A model generated the notes under the pieces. That model saw nothing but the letters and a program-made list of their open reading frames with translations. It did no database searches and was not told the DNA's origin. Shown here piece after piece: positions 56,615-64,000 of a stretch of DNA of 64,000 bases. Position 1 is the stretch's first letter; every line of letters begins with the position of its first letter. Source of the stretch: an uncultured Chlorobiaceae bacterium (GTDB lineage Bacteria > Bacteroidota > Chlorobiia > Chlorobiales > Chlorobiaceae); NCBI GenBank assembly GCA_903839405.1, contig CAIMCD010000008.1, positions 124,001 to 188,000 of the forward strand, read 5' to 3'. The translations under genes were made by a program, and so were the position numbers.

Positions 56615-58321
56615 GTGAAAGGGGTTAAAGTAAATTCACCGTTGCGCGAAGCTCTGGCTTCACTTTTCCCCTCTTTCTGGCATGTCTTTTATTTCAGCAT
56701 TGTTGTCAATGTGCTGGTTTTGGCACCAAGCGCTTATATGATGGAGGTGTATGACCGTGTGGTCAACAGTCGAAGTCATATGACGCTTTTGATGCTGACC
56801 ATTCTTGTAACTGGCCTCTATCTGCTGCTTGAGGCCCTTGAGTGGGTGCGCCGGCAGGTGATGCATGAAGCGGGAATGAGGCTTGACAATGCGGTGCGGG
56901 AGAGCGTTTTTAACGCCGTGTTTTCGGCACGGCTGCTGCATGTTCCATCCTCAGGTGCTCAGCCTCTACGGGATCTTAAAACCATGCGCGAGTTTTTTCC
57001 TTCCCAGCCGATGCTGGCTCTTATTGATTCTCCTCTTGCCCTGCTGGTTCTGGTTCTGATTTTTTTCATGAATCCGGTGCTTGGATGGTGCGCCGTTGCT
57101 GGCGCTCTGGTGCAGTTTATGATTGGCGCAATCAATGAACGCCGTATCCGTGAGCCACTTCTCGCGGCAAGCCAGAGCGCCCAGCGTGCGCAGGGTTATG
57201 CTGACGGGGTGATCCGCAATGCGCAGGTTATTGAGTCGATGGGGATGCTTAGTCATATCGAGAAGCGGTGGATGAGCCGCCAGGAGGAGTTTTTGCTGTA
57301 TCAGGCAGCCGCGTCAGACCATGCGGGCACGAACTCGGCGCTTTCGAAGCTGGTACAGAGCCTGCTGAGCTCACTTTTGCTTGGTCTTGGTTGCTGGTTG
57401 ACCCTGAAGGGCGAGTTGCATGGTTCAGGCATGATTGTGGCCTCCATTCTCGGTGGCAGGGTGCTTGCGCCGCTGGTGCAGATTATCGGCGGTTGGCGTC
57501 AGATTGAGGGTGCTCTTGAGGCTTTCAATCGGTTGGAGAGCTTGCTTGTTGAGTTTCCCCTGCCGCGGAAGGGAATGGCACTACCTGCTCCATCCGGAAT
57601 GCTCTCGGTTGAGGCCCTTACGGCAGGTGCGCCGCGCAGTCCGGTGCAGATTCTCAAAGGGGTGAGTTTCAGGGTCGCTCCGGGAGGAGCATTGGCCGTT
57701 GTCGGCCCTTCGGCTTCCGGAAAGACAACCCTCGCAAGGCTGCTGGTCGGCATTTGGCCGGCAATGCAGGGCAAGGTGCGCCTTGATGGACATGATATCT
57801 ACCAGTGGCAGAAGGAGGAGGTTGGCCAGTACATTGGCTATCTGCCACAAAATGTGGAGCTTTTTGAGGGGAGCATTGCGGAGAATATTGCACGCTTTGG
57901 TGAGCCTGATGCCGATAAAGTAAGTGAAGCCTGCCGCCTTGTAGGGCTTGAGGGTTTCATTGCAGGGCTTCCGGAGGGTTACCATACCCAGATCGGCGAT
58001 GATGGCTCCTTTCTTTCCGGTGGCGAGCGCCAACGCGTGGCGCTCGCAAGGGCCGTTTACGGTTTACCGAAGTTTGTGGTGCTTGATGAACCCAATGCAA
58101 GCCTTGATGAAGCCGGTGACCTGGCCCTGCTTAATGCGGTACGGTTTTTGAAGGCACAGGGGACAACGGTGATTGTTATGACACATCGGCTGAATATTCT
58201 GGGTGCAATGGAGCATATGCTTGTGCTGGTTGACGGGCAGGTTCAGCGTTTTGGTACCTGCAAGGAGGTGATGGAGGCGCTGCAATCGCCGCCAAAGCAA
58301 GCCTCTTCCCCGAAGCCATAG
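56615..58321 (+). CDS. Type I secretion ABC transporter/ATPase (PrtD/LapB-like), copy 1
   Basis: 568 aa. N-terminal membrane domain with about five or six TM helices and no C39 peptidase or C39-like domain, as in PrtD/HasD-type exporters. ATPase: Walker A VGPSASGKTTLARLL (about 365), Q-loop GYLPQNVELFEG, signature LSGGERQRVALARAVYG, Walker B KFVVLDEPNASLDE, H-loop MTHRL. The start is GTG. It forms an operon with the next three genes (gaps of 13, 42 and about 50 bp). Its substrate is most likely the giant RTX protein upstream. Confidence 0.92.
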   Translation: MKGVKVNSPLREALASLFPSFWHVFYFSIVVNVLVLAPSAYMMEVYDRVVNSRSHMTLLMLTILVTGLYLLLEALEWVRRQVMHEAGMRLDNAVRESVFNAVFSARLLHVPSSGAQPLRDLKTMREFFPSQPMLALIDSPLALLVLVLIFFMNPVLGWCAVAGALVQFMIGAINERRIREPLLAASQSAQRAQGYADGVIRNAQVIESMGMLSHIEKRWMSRQEEFLLYQAAASDHAGTNSALSKLVQSLLSSLLLGLGCWLTLKGELHGSGMIVASILGGRVLAPLVQIIGGWRQIEGALEAFNRLESLLVEFPLPRKGMALPAPSGMLSVEALTAGAPRSPVQILKGVSFRVAPGGALAVVGPSASGKTTLARLLVGIWPAMQGKVRLDGHDIYQWQKEEVGQYIGYLPQNVELFEGSIAENIARFGEPDADKVSEACRLVGLEGFIAGLPEGYHTQIGDDGSFLSGGERQRVALARAVYGLPKFVVLDEPNASLDEAGDLALLNAVRFLKAQGTTVIVMTHRLNILGAMEHMLVLVDGQVQRFGTCKEVMEALQSPPKQASSPKP

Positions 58322-58334
58322 AGCTAACCGATAG

Positions 58335-60068
58335 ATGGAAAACGAGATCGTCATGAAACCCGAATTTTTTGATCGCACTATCCTTTCCCGTCAGCTTTGG
58401 CTGTTTCGAAGAGAGTTCCTGTGGGTCGGTATTTTCAGCTTGATTGCCAATGTGCTGATGCTGACGCCGACCCTCTATATGCTCCAGCTTTATCAGCGTG
58501 TTATGAAGAGCGGCAGTGAATTGACGCTGCTTGTCGTGAGTGTGTTTCTTGTTTTTTTTTACGTGATCATGGCCTTTGCCGAATGGCTGCGTTCGCGACT
58601 TTTGGTGCGCTCCGGCGTCCGACTTGATGAAGGGTTGAGTGCGCTTGTCTTCCGGGCCAGTTTTGAAGCCTATCTGAAGAGTGCCCGCCAGAATGTTTCG
58701 GAGGCGTTTTCGGATTTGACCAATATTCGCCAGTTTTTAACGGCTAACGGCGTGATCGCATTTTTTGATACACCCTGGACTCCGGTCTATATTGGCGTGA
58801 TTTTTTTACTCAATACCTTTCTTGGCTGGCTCTCCATCTTGTTTGCTGTGATCCAGCTTGGTGTGACCTGGCAAAGCCACCGGTTGAGCATGCGCGAAAT
58901 TGAGAGCGCGTCGGAGGCGGGCAGTGAGAGTTATCGCTATGTGCAGGGCAAACTCCGCAATATTGAGCCGATTCATGCCATGGGAATGATGGGGAACCTT
59001 CGCCAGCGCTGGTTCCGCCTGCATGACGCTTCGCTTGCAAGGGCTGAGCGCTCTCTTGAGCGGCAACATCGCCAGCAGGCCTTTGCCAAGTTTGTGCGTT
59101 ACACCATGCAGTCGCTGACGCTGGGCGCAGGTGCGTTGATGGTGCTTGAGGGCAAAATGTCGGCCGGATCGATGATTGCCGCCAATGTACTGATGTCGAA
59201 AGCCTTGCAGCCGCTTGACCTTATTGTTGCAACCTGGAAGCCTTTTGTTCAGGCTCGTCACTCTTTTCTTCGTCTGGAAAAACTGCTTGAATCGTTCCCT
59301 CCCTCTCCTCCTGGCGTCCGGCATCAGGAGCCTTTCGGCGAGATTCGCCTCGAAGAGGTTTCTGCAAGGGCCAACGGGAGGGAGAGCCCGATTCTGCATG
59401 ATCTTAACGTGATGTTTCCAGCCGGAAAGGTGACGGTGGTGCTTGGCCCTTCAGGCTCCGGCAAATCAACCCTGGCACGCTGTATTCTGGGTATCTGGCC
59501 GCAGCGGGAGGGCAGAGTGCTGCTTGATGGCGAGCCGATTGAGAGCTGGGATCGGATGGAGCTTGGGCCGCATATCGGCTATTTGCCGCAGGATATAGAG
59601 CTTTTTGACGGCTCGATTGCTGAAAATATTGCCCGTTTTGCCACCCCGGATTCCCTGAAGGTGATTGAGGCGGCCGAGCGTACCGGTATTCATGAGATGA
59701 TTCTGCGCTTTCCGCACGGCTACGATACCCAGATTGGCGAAGCGGGTGGAGTGCTCTCGGGAGGGCAACGCCAGCGACTTGGCCTTGCCCGTGCCATCTA
59801 TGGCAATCCGGCTCTTTTGGTGCTTGATGAACCGAATGCCAATCTTGATGATGCCGGCGAGCGATCCCTCATTCATGCGGTCAAGGAGTTACAGGGAGCC
59901 GGTAAAACCGTGATTCTTGTTACCCATCGTCCCGGAATTCTTGCCGTTGCCGATCTGATTGTTGTGATGCAGGCCGGTCGGATTATGCAATGCGGAAGGC
60001 GAGACGAGGTGCTTGAGGCTTTGCGCCGCCAAAGGGCAGGGCAAGCCGCCGAAGCCAAACCGGTATAA
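58335..60068 (+). CDS. Type I secretion ABC transporter/ATPase (PrtD/LapB-like), copy 2
   Basis: 577 aa, a paralogue of the preceding gene and not a duplicate at DNA level. It has the same layout: N-terminal TM domain, then Walker A LGPSGSGKSTLARCI, GYLPQDIELFDG, LSGGQRQRLGLARAIYG, LLVLDEPNANLDDAG and THRP. Both copies retain apparently functional ATPase motifs, so they could make a heterodimer or two exporters with different cargo. An ATG at 58353 (MKPEF) is an alternative start. Confidence 0.92.
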   Translation: MENEIVMKPEFFDRTILSRQLWLFRREFLWVGIFSLIANVLMLTPTLYMLQLYQRVMKSGSELTLLVVSVFLVFFYVIMAFAEWLRSRLLVRSGVRLDEGLSALVFRASFEAYLKSARQNVSEAFSDLTNIRQFLTANGVIAFFDTPWTPVYIGVIFLLNTFLGWLSILFAVIQLGVTWQSHRLSMREIESASEAGSESYRYVQGKLRNIEPIHAMGMMGNLRQRWFRLHDASLARAERSLERQHRQQAFAKFVRYTMQSLTLGAGALMVLEGKMSAGSMIAANVLMSKALQPLDLIVATWKPFVQARHSFLRLEKLLESFPPSPPGVRHQEPFGEIRLEEVSARANGRESPILHDLNVMFPAGKVTVVLGPSGSGKSTLARCILGIWPQREGRVLLDGEPIESWDRMELGPHIGYLPQDIELFDGSIAENIARFATPDSLKVIEAAERTGIHEMILRFPHGYDTQIGEAGGVLSGGQRQRLGLARAIYGNPALLVLDEPNANLDDAGERSLIHAVKELQGAGKTVILVTHRPGILAVADLIVVMQAGRIMQCGRRDEVLEALRRQRAGQAAEAKPV

Positions 60069-60110
60069 TACATTGCTTTTTATGGCAGTATAAAATAAAA
60101 TGAGAGTGAA

Positions 60111-61292
60111 ATGAGTCTTCGAGACCGTATGGCACAAAGGGAGCTTGAGTCGGAGGAAAAGGAGGGCGCCGGAAAAGGTGCTGCGTATCGGGATACCAAA
60201 AGTCCTGTGCGGCTCGGTATCTGGATACTCCTGGTTGGTTTTGGCGGTTTTCTGCTTTGGGCGGCCTTTGCACCGCTTGATGAGGGGGTGCCCTGCCAGG
60301 GGGTGGTAAGTATTTCCACGAAGCGCAAGGTGGTGGAGAACCAGCGTGGGGGAAGCATTGAGCATGTGCATGTCCGTGAAGGGCAGATGGTCCGGGAAGG
60401 GGATGTACTCATAACCCTTGACAGTCAGACGGCCAGGGCCCGCTATGACGAGATTCATCAGCACTACCTCGGCATGCGCGCTACAGCCGACCGGCTGCTT
60501 GCCGAGATGCAGGGCTCCGGTGCAATCTCTTTTCATAAAGATCTCCACAGTGACCTTGACCGGGCACTGGTTGAGCAGAATATGCGTAATCAGCGCCAGC
60601 TTTTTTTGTCGCGCCGCACCACCCTGAAGATTCTGCATGAGCAACTCAGCAGTATCTCTTCGCTCGTCAAGGAGGGGTTTGCGCCACTCAGCCAGCAGCA
60701 CGAACTGGAACTGAAAATTGCGGAGTTCAACAGCGCTACAGCTTCCCAGTTGGCACAGGTCCAGCTTGAAGTGGAGGCTGATGCTGAAAAAACCAAAGCT
60801 CTGCAGCAAGAGCTGGCCGATACCGAGGTACGCTCTCCGGCCTCCGGCCAGGTGGTTGGCCTCTTGATGCAGAGCGTGGGGGCGGTGGTACAGCCTGGGC
60901 AGAAGATGATGGATATTGTGCCGATTCACGAATCCCTTTTGATTGACACCAAGGTTGCGCCGCACCTGATCGACAGCATCCACAAGGGGTTACCGGTAAA
61001 CGTGAGCTTTTCGGCATTTGCCCATTCGCCGCAACTTGTGGTTGAGGGAGTGGTTGAGTCGCTCTCAAAGGATATCATCACTGATCCGCAGACGAATCCA
61101 ATGCAGCCGGGAGCCTCCTATTACCTTGCGCGCATTGCGGTAACCCAGAAGGGAGTGCGCTCTCTTGGCACCCGGCAGATGCAGCCGGGTATGCCGGTGC
61201 AGGTGGTCATCAGAACCGGAGAGCGATCGCTCTTGACCTATCTGCTGGATCCCCTGATCAAGCGGATAGCGGTCTCAATGAAAGAGGAGTAG
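60111..61292 (+). CDS. HlyD-family membrane fusion protein of the type I secretion system
   Basis: 393 aa. A short cytoplasmic N-terminus (residues 1-30, strongly charged), one TM helix at about 34-54 (LGIWILLVGFGGFLLWAAFAPL), then the biotinyl-lipoyl-like half (GVVSISTKRKVVENQRGG, VREGQMVREGDVLITLD). A long alpha-helical hairpin (about 105-235) follows, then the return strands (RSPASGQVVGLLMQSVGAVVQPGQKMMDIVP). Standard length for HlyD/PrtE proteins. It bridges the ABC exporters and the TolC-like channel. Confidence 0.94.
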   Translation: MSLRDRMAQRELESEEKEGAGKGAAYRDTKSPVRLGIWILLVGFGGFLLWAAFAPLDEGVPCQGVVSISTKRKVVENQRGGSIEHVHVREGQMVREGDVLITLDSQTARARYDEIHQHYLGMRATADRLLAEMQGSGAISFHKDLHSDLDRALVEQNMRNQRQLFLSRRTTLKILHEQLSSISSLVKEGFAPLSQQHELELKIAEFNSATASQLAQVQLEVEADAEKTKALQQELADTEVRSPASGQVVGLLMQSVGAVVQPGQKMMDIVPIHESLLIDTKVAPHLIDSIHKGLPVNVSFSAFAHSPQLVVEGVVESLSKDIITDPQTNPMQPGASYYLARIAVTQKGVRSLGTRQMQPGMPVQVVIRTGERSLLTYLLDPLIKRIAVSMKEE

Positions 61293-61345
61293 CTCTCGTC
61301 GGGTATGAGAGTTGGGCGGATAACTAAATGCAGTGAGTGTGGGAT

Positions 61346-62680
61346 ATGAAGTTTTTGCTCTGTATGATTCTTGTGGCAGGGGTGGTTACGGCTCTGCCGC
61401 TTCAGGCCCGCCCTCTCAACTTGCTGGAGGCCTATCAGCAGGCTTTGGGTTACGATGCCCGGTTGCGGGCAACGCAAGCTGATAACAAGGCCTATAAAGA
61501 GGAGATCAGCAAGGCGAGGGCCCAGTTTCGTCCCAATGTGCGCCTCAATGCTGCACGGGGCCGTAATGCGACCGAACATGCCTATCTTGGTCGTTATGGT
61601 AGGCCTGATTACTATAATACCGTGAACATGGGCGTTTCGGTGCGTCAGCCGCTCTTCAACCTGACCAGTGATAGCGAGTATAAACAGGCGAAAGCCGTGG
61701 CAGCAAAAAGTGATGCCGAGCTGCATAAAGAGGAGGCGTCCCTGATTGTCCGGATTACCGAGGCCTATTGTAATGCCTTGTATGCCGATGATAACCTTGA
61801 GTTCAGCCAGGCCCAGCTCAAGGCGGCCAGGGAGCAGCTTCAGCAGGCTAAACGCCGGTTTGAAAAAGGCTTTGGTACGATTACCGAGATTAGTGAGGCT
61901 CAGGCGGCTTATGATACGGCCCTGGCCGATGAGCTGGAGATTGTCAACAGCGTGGAGTTCAGCCGCCGGGAGCTGGAGCACCTGACGGGGGAGTACCCTC
62001 GGGAGCTTTGCAAGCTTCTTCCCGCGAAGCTGGTGCTAACTCCTCCGGAATTTGACGGCGTTCAGCACTGGATTGAGCTTGCCCTGGAAGGCAATCAGGA
62101 TATTCTGGGTGCACAGCAGGAGATTCAGGTTGCCCGAAGGGAGATTGAAAAGCAGCGGGCGGCGCGCTATCCAACGTTTGACCTGTTGCTTGGAAAAAAT
62201 TATTCCGAAAGCGAGAACAACTACTCCATCGGCTCTATCTACAACACCTATTCGCTGACGGTGCAAATGAGCATGCCGCTCTACAGCGGAGGATACGTGA
62301 GCGCTTCGGTGCGTCAGGCCCAGGCAAGGTGGCAGAAAGCCCAGGAGCAGCTCAACATGCAGGAGCGGGGGGCTCAATCGGATACAAGAAAATATTATAA
62401 CAGTGTTGTTGTTGCTATTGCCCAGGTCAAGGCCTATGAGCAGGCGGTCAGGTCGCATGAAATTGCCCTTACGGGCACCAAAAAAGGGTTTGAGGCTGGT
62501 CTGCGCAGTAACGTCGATGTGCTTGATGCCCAACAGAAACTTTTAGCCGCCCGGCGCAATCTTGCAAAATCACGCTATCAGTATATCCTTAACGGTTTGT
62601 TGCTGAAGCAAAGCGCCGGTATTTTGGCCCCAGGCGATATTGAGGAGCTTAACGGCTGGCTTGTTTCAGCAAAGCAATAA
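61346..62680 (+). CDS. TolC-family outer-membrane channel of the type I secretion system
   Basis: 444 aa from the ATG at 61346 (a GTG at 61337 is also in frame). Signal peptide (hydrophobic LLCMILVAGVVTALPLQA). The mature protein has the two-fold OEP repeat with long helices (LNLLEAYQQALGYDARLRATQ at the start; a second DILGAQQEIQVARREIEKQRAARYP), typical of TolC/PrtF. The C-terminal half contains SNVDVLDAQQKLLAARRNLAKSRY. It ends the four-gene exporter operon. Confidence 0.93.
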   Translation: MKFLLCMILVAGVVTALPLQARPLNLLEAYQQALGYDARLRATQADNKAYKEEISKARAQFRPNVRLNAARGRNATEHAYLGRYGRPDYYNTVNMGVSVRQPLFNLTSDSEYKQAKAVAAKSDAELHKEEASLIVRITEAYCNALYADDNLEFSQAQLKAAREQLQQAKRRFEKGFGTITEISEAQAAYDTALADELEIVNSVEFSRRELEHLTGEYPRELCKLLPAKLVLTPPEFDGVQHWIELALEGNQDILGAQQEIQVARREIEKQRAARYPTFDLLLGKNYSESENNYSIGSIYNTYSLTVQMSMPLYSGGYVSASVRQAQARWQKAQEQLNMQERGAQSDTRKYYNSVVVAIAQVKAYEQAVRSHEIALTGTKKGFEAGLRSNVDVLDAQQKLLAARRNLAKSRYQYILNGLLLKQSAGILAPGDIEELNGWLVSAKQ

Positions 62681-62837
62681 CTGCGCAGAAGCAGAAACCC
62701 CCCGTCAGACGTTTCAGAAGCTGCGGTGAAATGGTTAATTTTGCCTTGGTCGTATCTCTGTTTTGCGTGGGTTTGTCAGCTCATCCCGAGCTGCAATTGC
62801 GGATTTATTTTTTTCACTTCCAAAATCCATAACTGTT

Positions 62838-63644
62838 ATGCATACCGCTCAACCGTTTGATTTTCAGTGCGATGTCTTGGAAGAGAGTCATGATATACCG
62901 GTTCTTGTTGATTTCTGGGCCGAGTGGTGTGCGCCCTGCCGCCTCTTGGGGCCGGTGTTGGAGAGGCTTGCCCTGAAGTATTCCGGGAGGTGGAAGCTTG
63001 TCAAGATCAACACCGAGGAGCAGCAGGAGCTTGCCCTTCGTTACCAGGTGAAAAGCATTCCTGATGTGAAGCTTTTTGTCAATGGCGAGGTGGTGGATGG
63101 CTTTTCCGGTGCCTTGCCGGAGTACCAGATTGAGGAGTGGCTGAAAAAGGTGCTTCCGGGTCGTTATGAGAAAGAGATTCTGCTTGCCATCGAGTTTGTG
63201 CGGCAGGGCAAATCGGCTATGGCCTCCACCCTGCTTGAGGGGGTACTGCATCAAGAGCCGGAGAATCTCAGGGTGAGATCGCTTCTGGTCCGACTGAGGC
63301 TCTTTTTGGATCCTGAGGAGGCCCTTCTTTTAAGCACTCCGCTGGAAGGCGAGCCGGAGTATGCCGAACAGGCTGAAACCACCCGAACCCTTGGACGGTT
63401 GATCCGACTTGATCGGGACAAGCTCGCAGATGATCCGCTCCGTGAGGAGTACCTTGCGGCGGCCGCATCGCTGAAACAGGAGAATTTTGACAAGGCACTT
63501 GAGGGCTTTATTGGTGTGCTCCGCCGGAACCGTGCTTATGACGACGATGGTTCGAGAAAAGCCTGTATTGCAATTTTCCGTTTTCTTGGAGAGGAGCACG
63601 ATATTACCCGGAAGCACCGTCGTGCCTTTGACCGGGCCTTCTGA
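62838..63644 (+). CDS. Thioredoxin-fold protein with TPR-like C-terminal domain (CnoX/YbbN type)
   Basis: 268 aa from the ATG at 62838 (the frame is open upstream to 62763, but the added part is not thioredoxin-like). The N-terminal 105 residues form a thioredoxin domain with the WCAPC active site (PVLVDFWAEWCAPCRLLGPVL) and the cis-Pro in KSIPDVKLF. The C-terminal 160 residues are helical TPR-like repeats (QGKSAMASTLLEGVLHQEPE; LKQENFDKALEGFIGVLRRN), as in CnoX/YbbN, a chaperedoxin that protects GroEL and Trx clients. It has both Cys residues, unlike E. coli YbbN (SxxC). Independent of the upstream secretion operon by a gap of about 157 bp. Confidence 0.87.
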   Translation: MHTAQPFDFQCDVLEESHDIPVLVDFWAEWCAPCRLLGPVLERLALKYSGRWKLVKINTEEQQELALRYQVKSIPDVKLFVNGEVVDGFSGALPEYQIEEWLKKVLPGRYEKEILLAIEFVRQGKSAMASTLLEGVLHQEPENLRVRSLLVRLRLFLDPEEALLLSTPLEGEPEYAEQAETTRTLGRLIRLDRDKLADDPLREEYLAAAASLKQENFDKALEGFIGVLRRNRAYDDDGSRKACIAIFRFLGEEHDITRKHRRAFDRAF

Positions 63645-63663
63645 GCCATCCGAACAGCCACAT

Positions 63664-63700
63664 CGTCCACTCTCCTCTGGGTTTTTTTTGAGAGTGGACG
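63664..63700. other. 11-bp inverted repeat between convergent genes
   Basis: CGTCCACTCTC (63664-63674) pairs with GAGAGTGGACG (63690-63700); the eight-T run sits in the loop and not behind the stem. It lies between the thioredoxin gene and the convergent RlmI-like gene. It may be a weak terminator; it lacks the normal distal U tract on either strand. Confidence 0.5.
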
Positions 63701-63749
63701 GGTGCTCTGTACGAAATATTGTGTTGAAGTTACCGCCAAGCGGCTACGT

Positions 63750-64000
63750 TCAGCGGGTCACATAAAAACAGGCGAACTTGAGATAGCTTGTTTCCGGCAT
63801 GGAGAGCAGCACGGGATGGTCGAACGGTTGCGAGTTTTTATAGACCATACGGAGCTGGCATCCTGCGGCAAGTGCCGCCTGATGAACGGTTTGCAGGAAG
63901 TCTTCCTCTGAAACATGGTGACTGCACGAGGCGGTGGCGAGAAATCCGCCGTTTTTAAGAAGCTGCAACCCAAGCTTGTTGAGCCGCTTGTACCCCTTGA
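63750..64000 (-). CDS. Partial CDS: C-terminus of an RlmI-like rRNA cytosine-C5 methyltransferase
   Basis: Minus-strand frame that enters from the right edge and ends at 63750. Its 82 or so residues contain the signature end of the RlmI/SAM-dependent rRNA methyltransferase family: [20 protein letters not shown], then [14 protein letters not shown] (with the conserved SCS-HH), and [21 protein letters not shown] at the end. It probably methylates a cytosine of 23S rRNA. The start and N-terminal PUA domain lie outside the window. Confidence 0.85.
   Translation of the reverse strand, partial: KGYKRLNKLGLQLLKNGGFLATASCSHHVSEEDFLQTVHQAALAAGCQLRMVYKNSQPFDHPVLLSMPETSYLKFACFYVTR

Noticed and set aside
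59889..60983. 364-aa minus-strand frame opposite the ABC/HlyD junction
   Set aside because: It spans two genes with clear motifs on the plus strand; composition is shadow-like.

Overview
The window reads as a piece of chromosome from a green sulfur bacterium (Chlorobiaceae, Chlorobium/Pelodictyon type). This is an inference from the overall look of the proteins (ArsA-like ATPase, TorF-type porin, PSP1/RicT protein, paired cyclopropane synthases, Chlorobium-style TIR/C-type-lectin genes). There is no 16S rRNA or photosystem gene here to prove it. Most genes are ordinary housekeeping genes at an intermediate GC content, with three accessory blocks set among them.

Layout. 1-9.6 kb: a plus-strand core run (purC, DedA, transketolase N-half, rsmD, coaD, aspartate aminotransferase, acyltransferase, RicT-like, metG), then two identical initiator tRNAs, each with its own terminator. 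10.0-12.9 kb: a minus-strand TIR-NACHT-pentapeptide protein whose WD40 tail is cut off by an in-frame stop. 13.1-18.6 kb: NamZ-like muramidase, two tandem cyclopropane fatty-acid synthases, a STAS protein with an AT-hook-like tail, miaA. 18.7-23.0 kb: the most interesting block. Two tandem TIR genes share an upstream region. The first is TIR + transmembrane + FGE-sulfatase domain and is intact; the second is TIR + DUF1566 and is broken. Both end in segments that look like variable regions of diversity-generating retroelement (DGR) targets. Two palindromic GTAGGGGC repeats lie between them, and two unknown envelope genes follow.

23.0-36.8 kb: maf, sodium/solute symporter, PfkB kinase, a GH13-like protein with altered catalytic motifs, truA, LysM lytic transglycosylase, ArsA-type ATPase with a Fur-like site, serA, a candidate structured leader, DAHP synthase, GNAT-like protein. 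37.5-39.0 kb: a decayed NRPS remnant (adenylation, carrier tail, thioesterase). 39.1-45.5 kb: porin, RsbW-like anti-sigma factor, pgi, amt and a PII protein with a non-standard T-loop.

46.0-62.7 kb: a type I secretion locus. A 3213-residue DUF4347/RTX/Ig-like giant surface protein (with four exact-period 315-bp repeats) is followed by two tandem ABC exporters, an HlyD-type adaptor and a TolC-type outer-membrane channel. The exporter genes most likely secrete the giant protein. The window closes with a thioredoxin-TPR protein and the 3' end of an RlmI-like methyltransferase on the minus strand.
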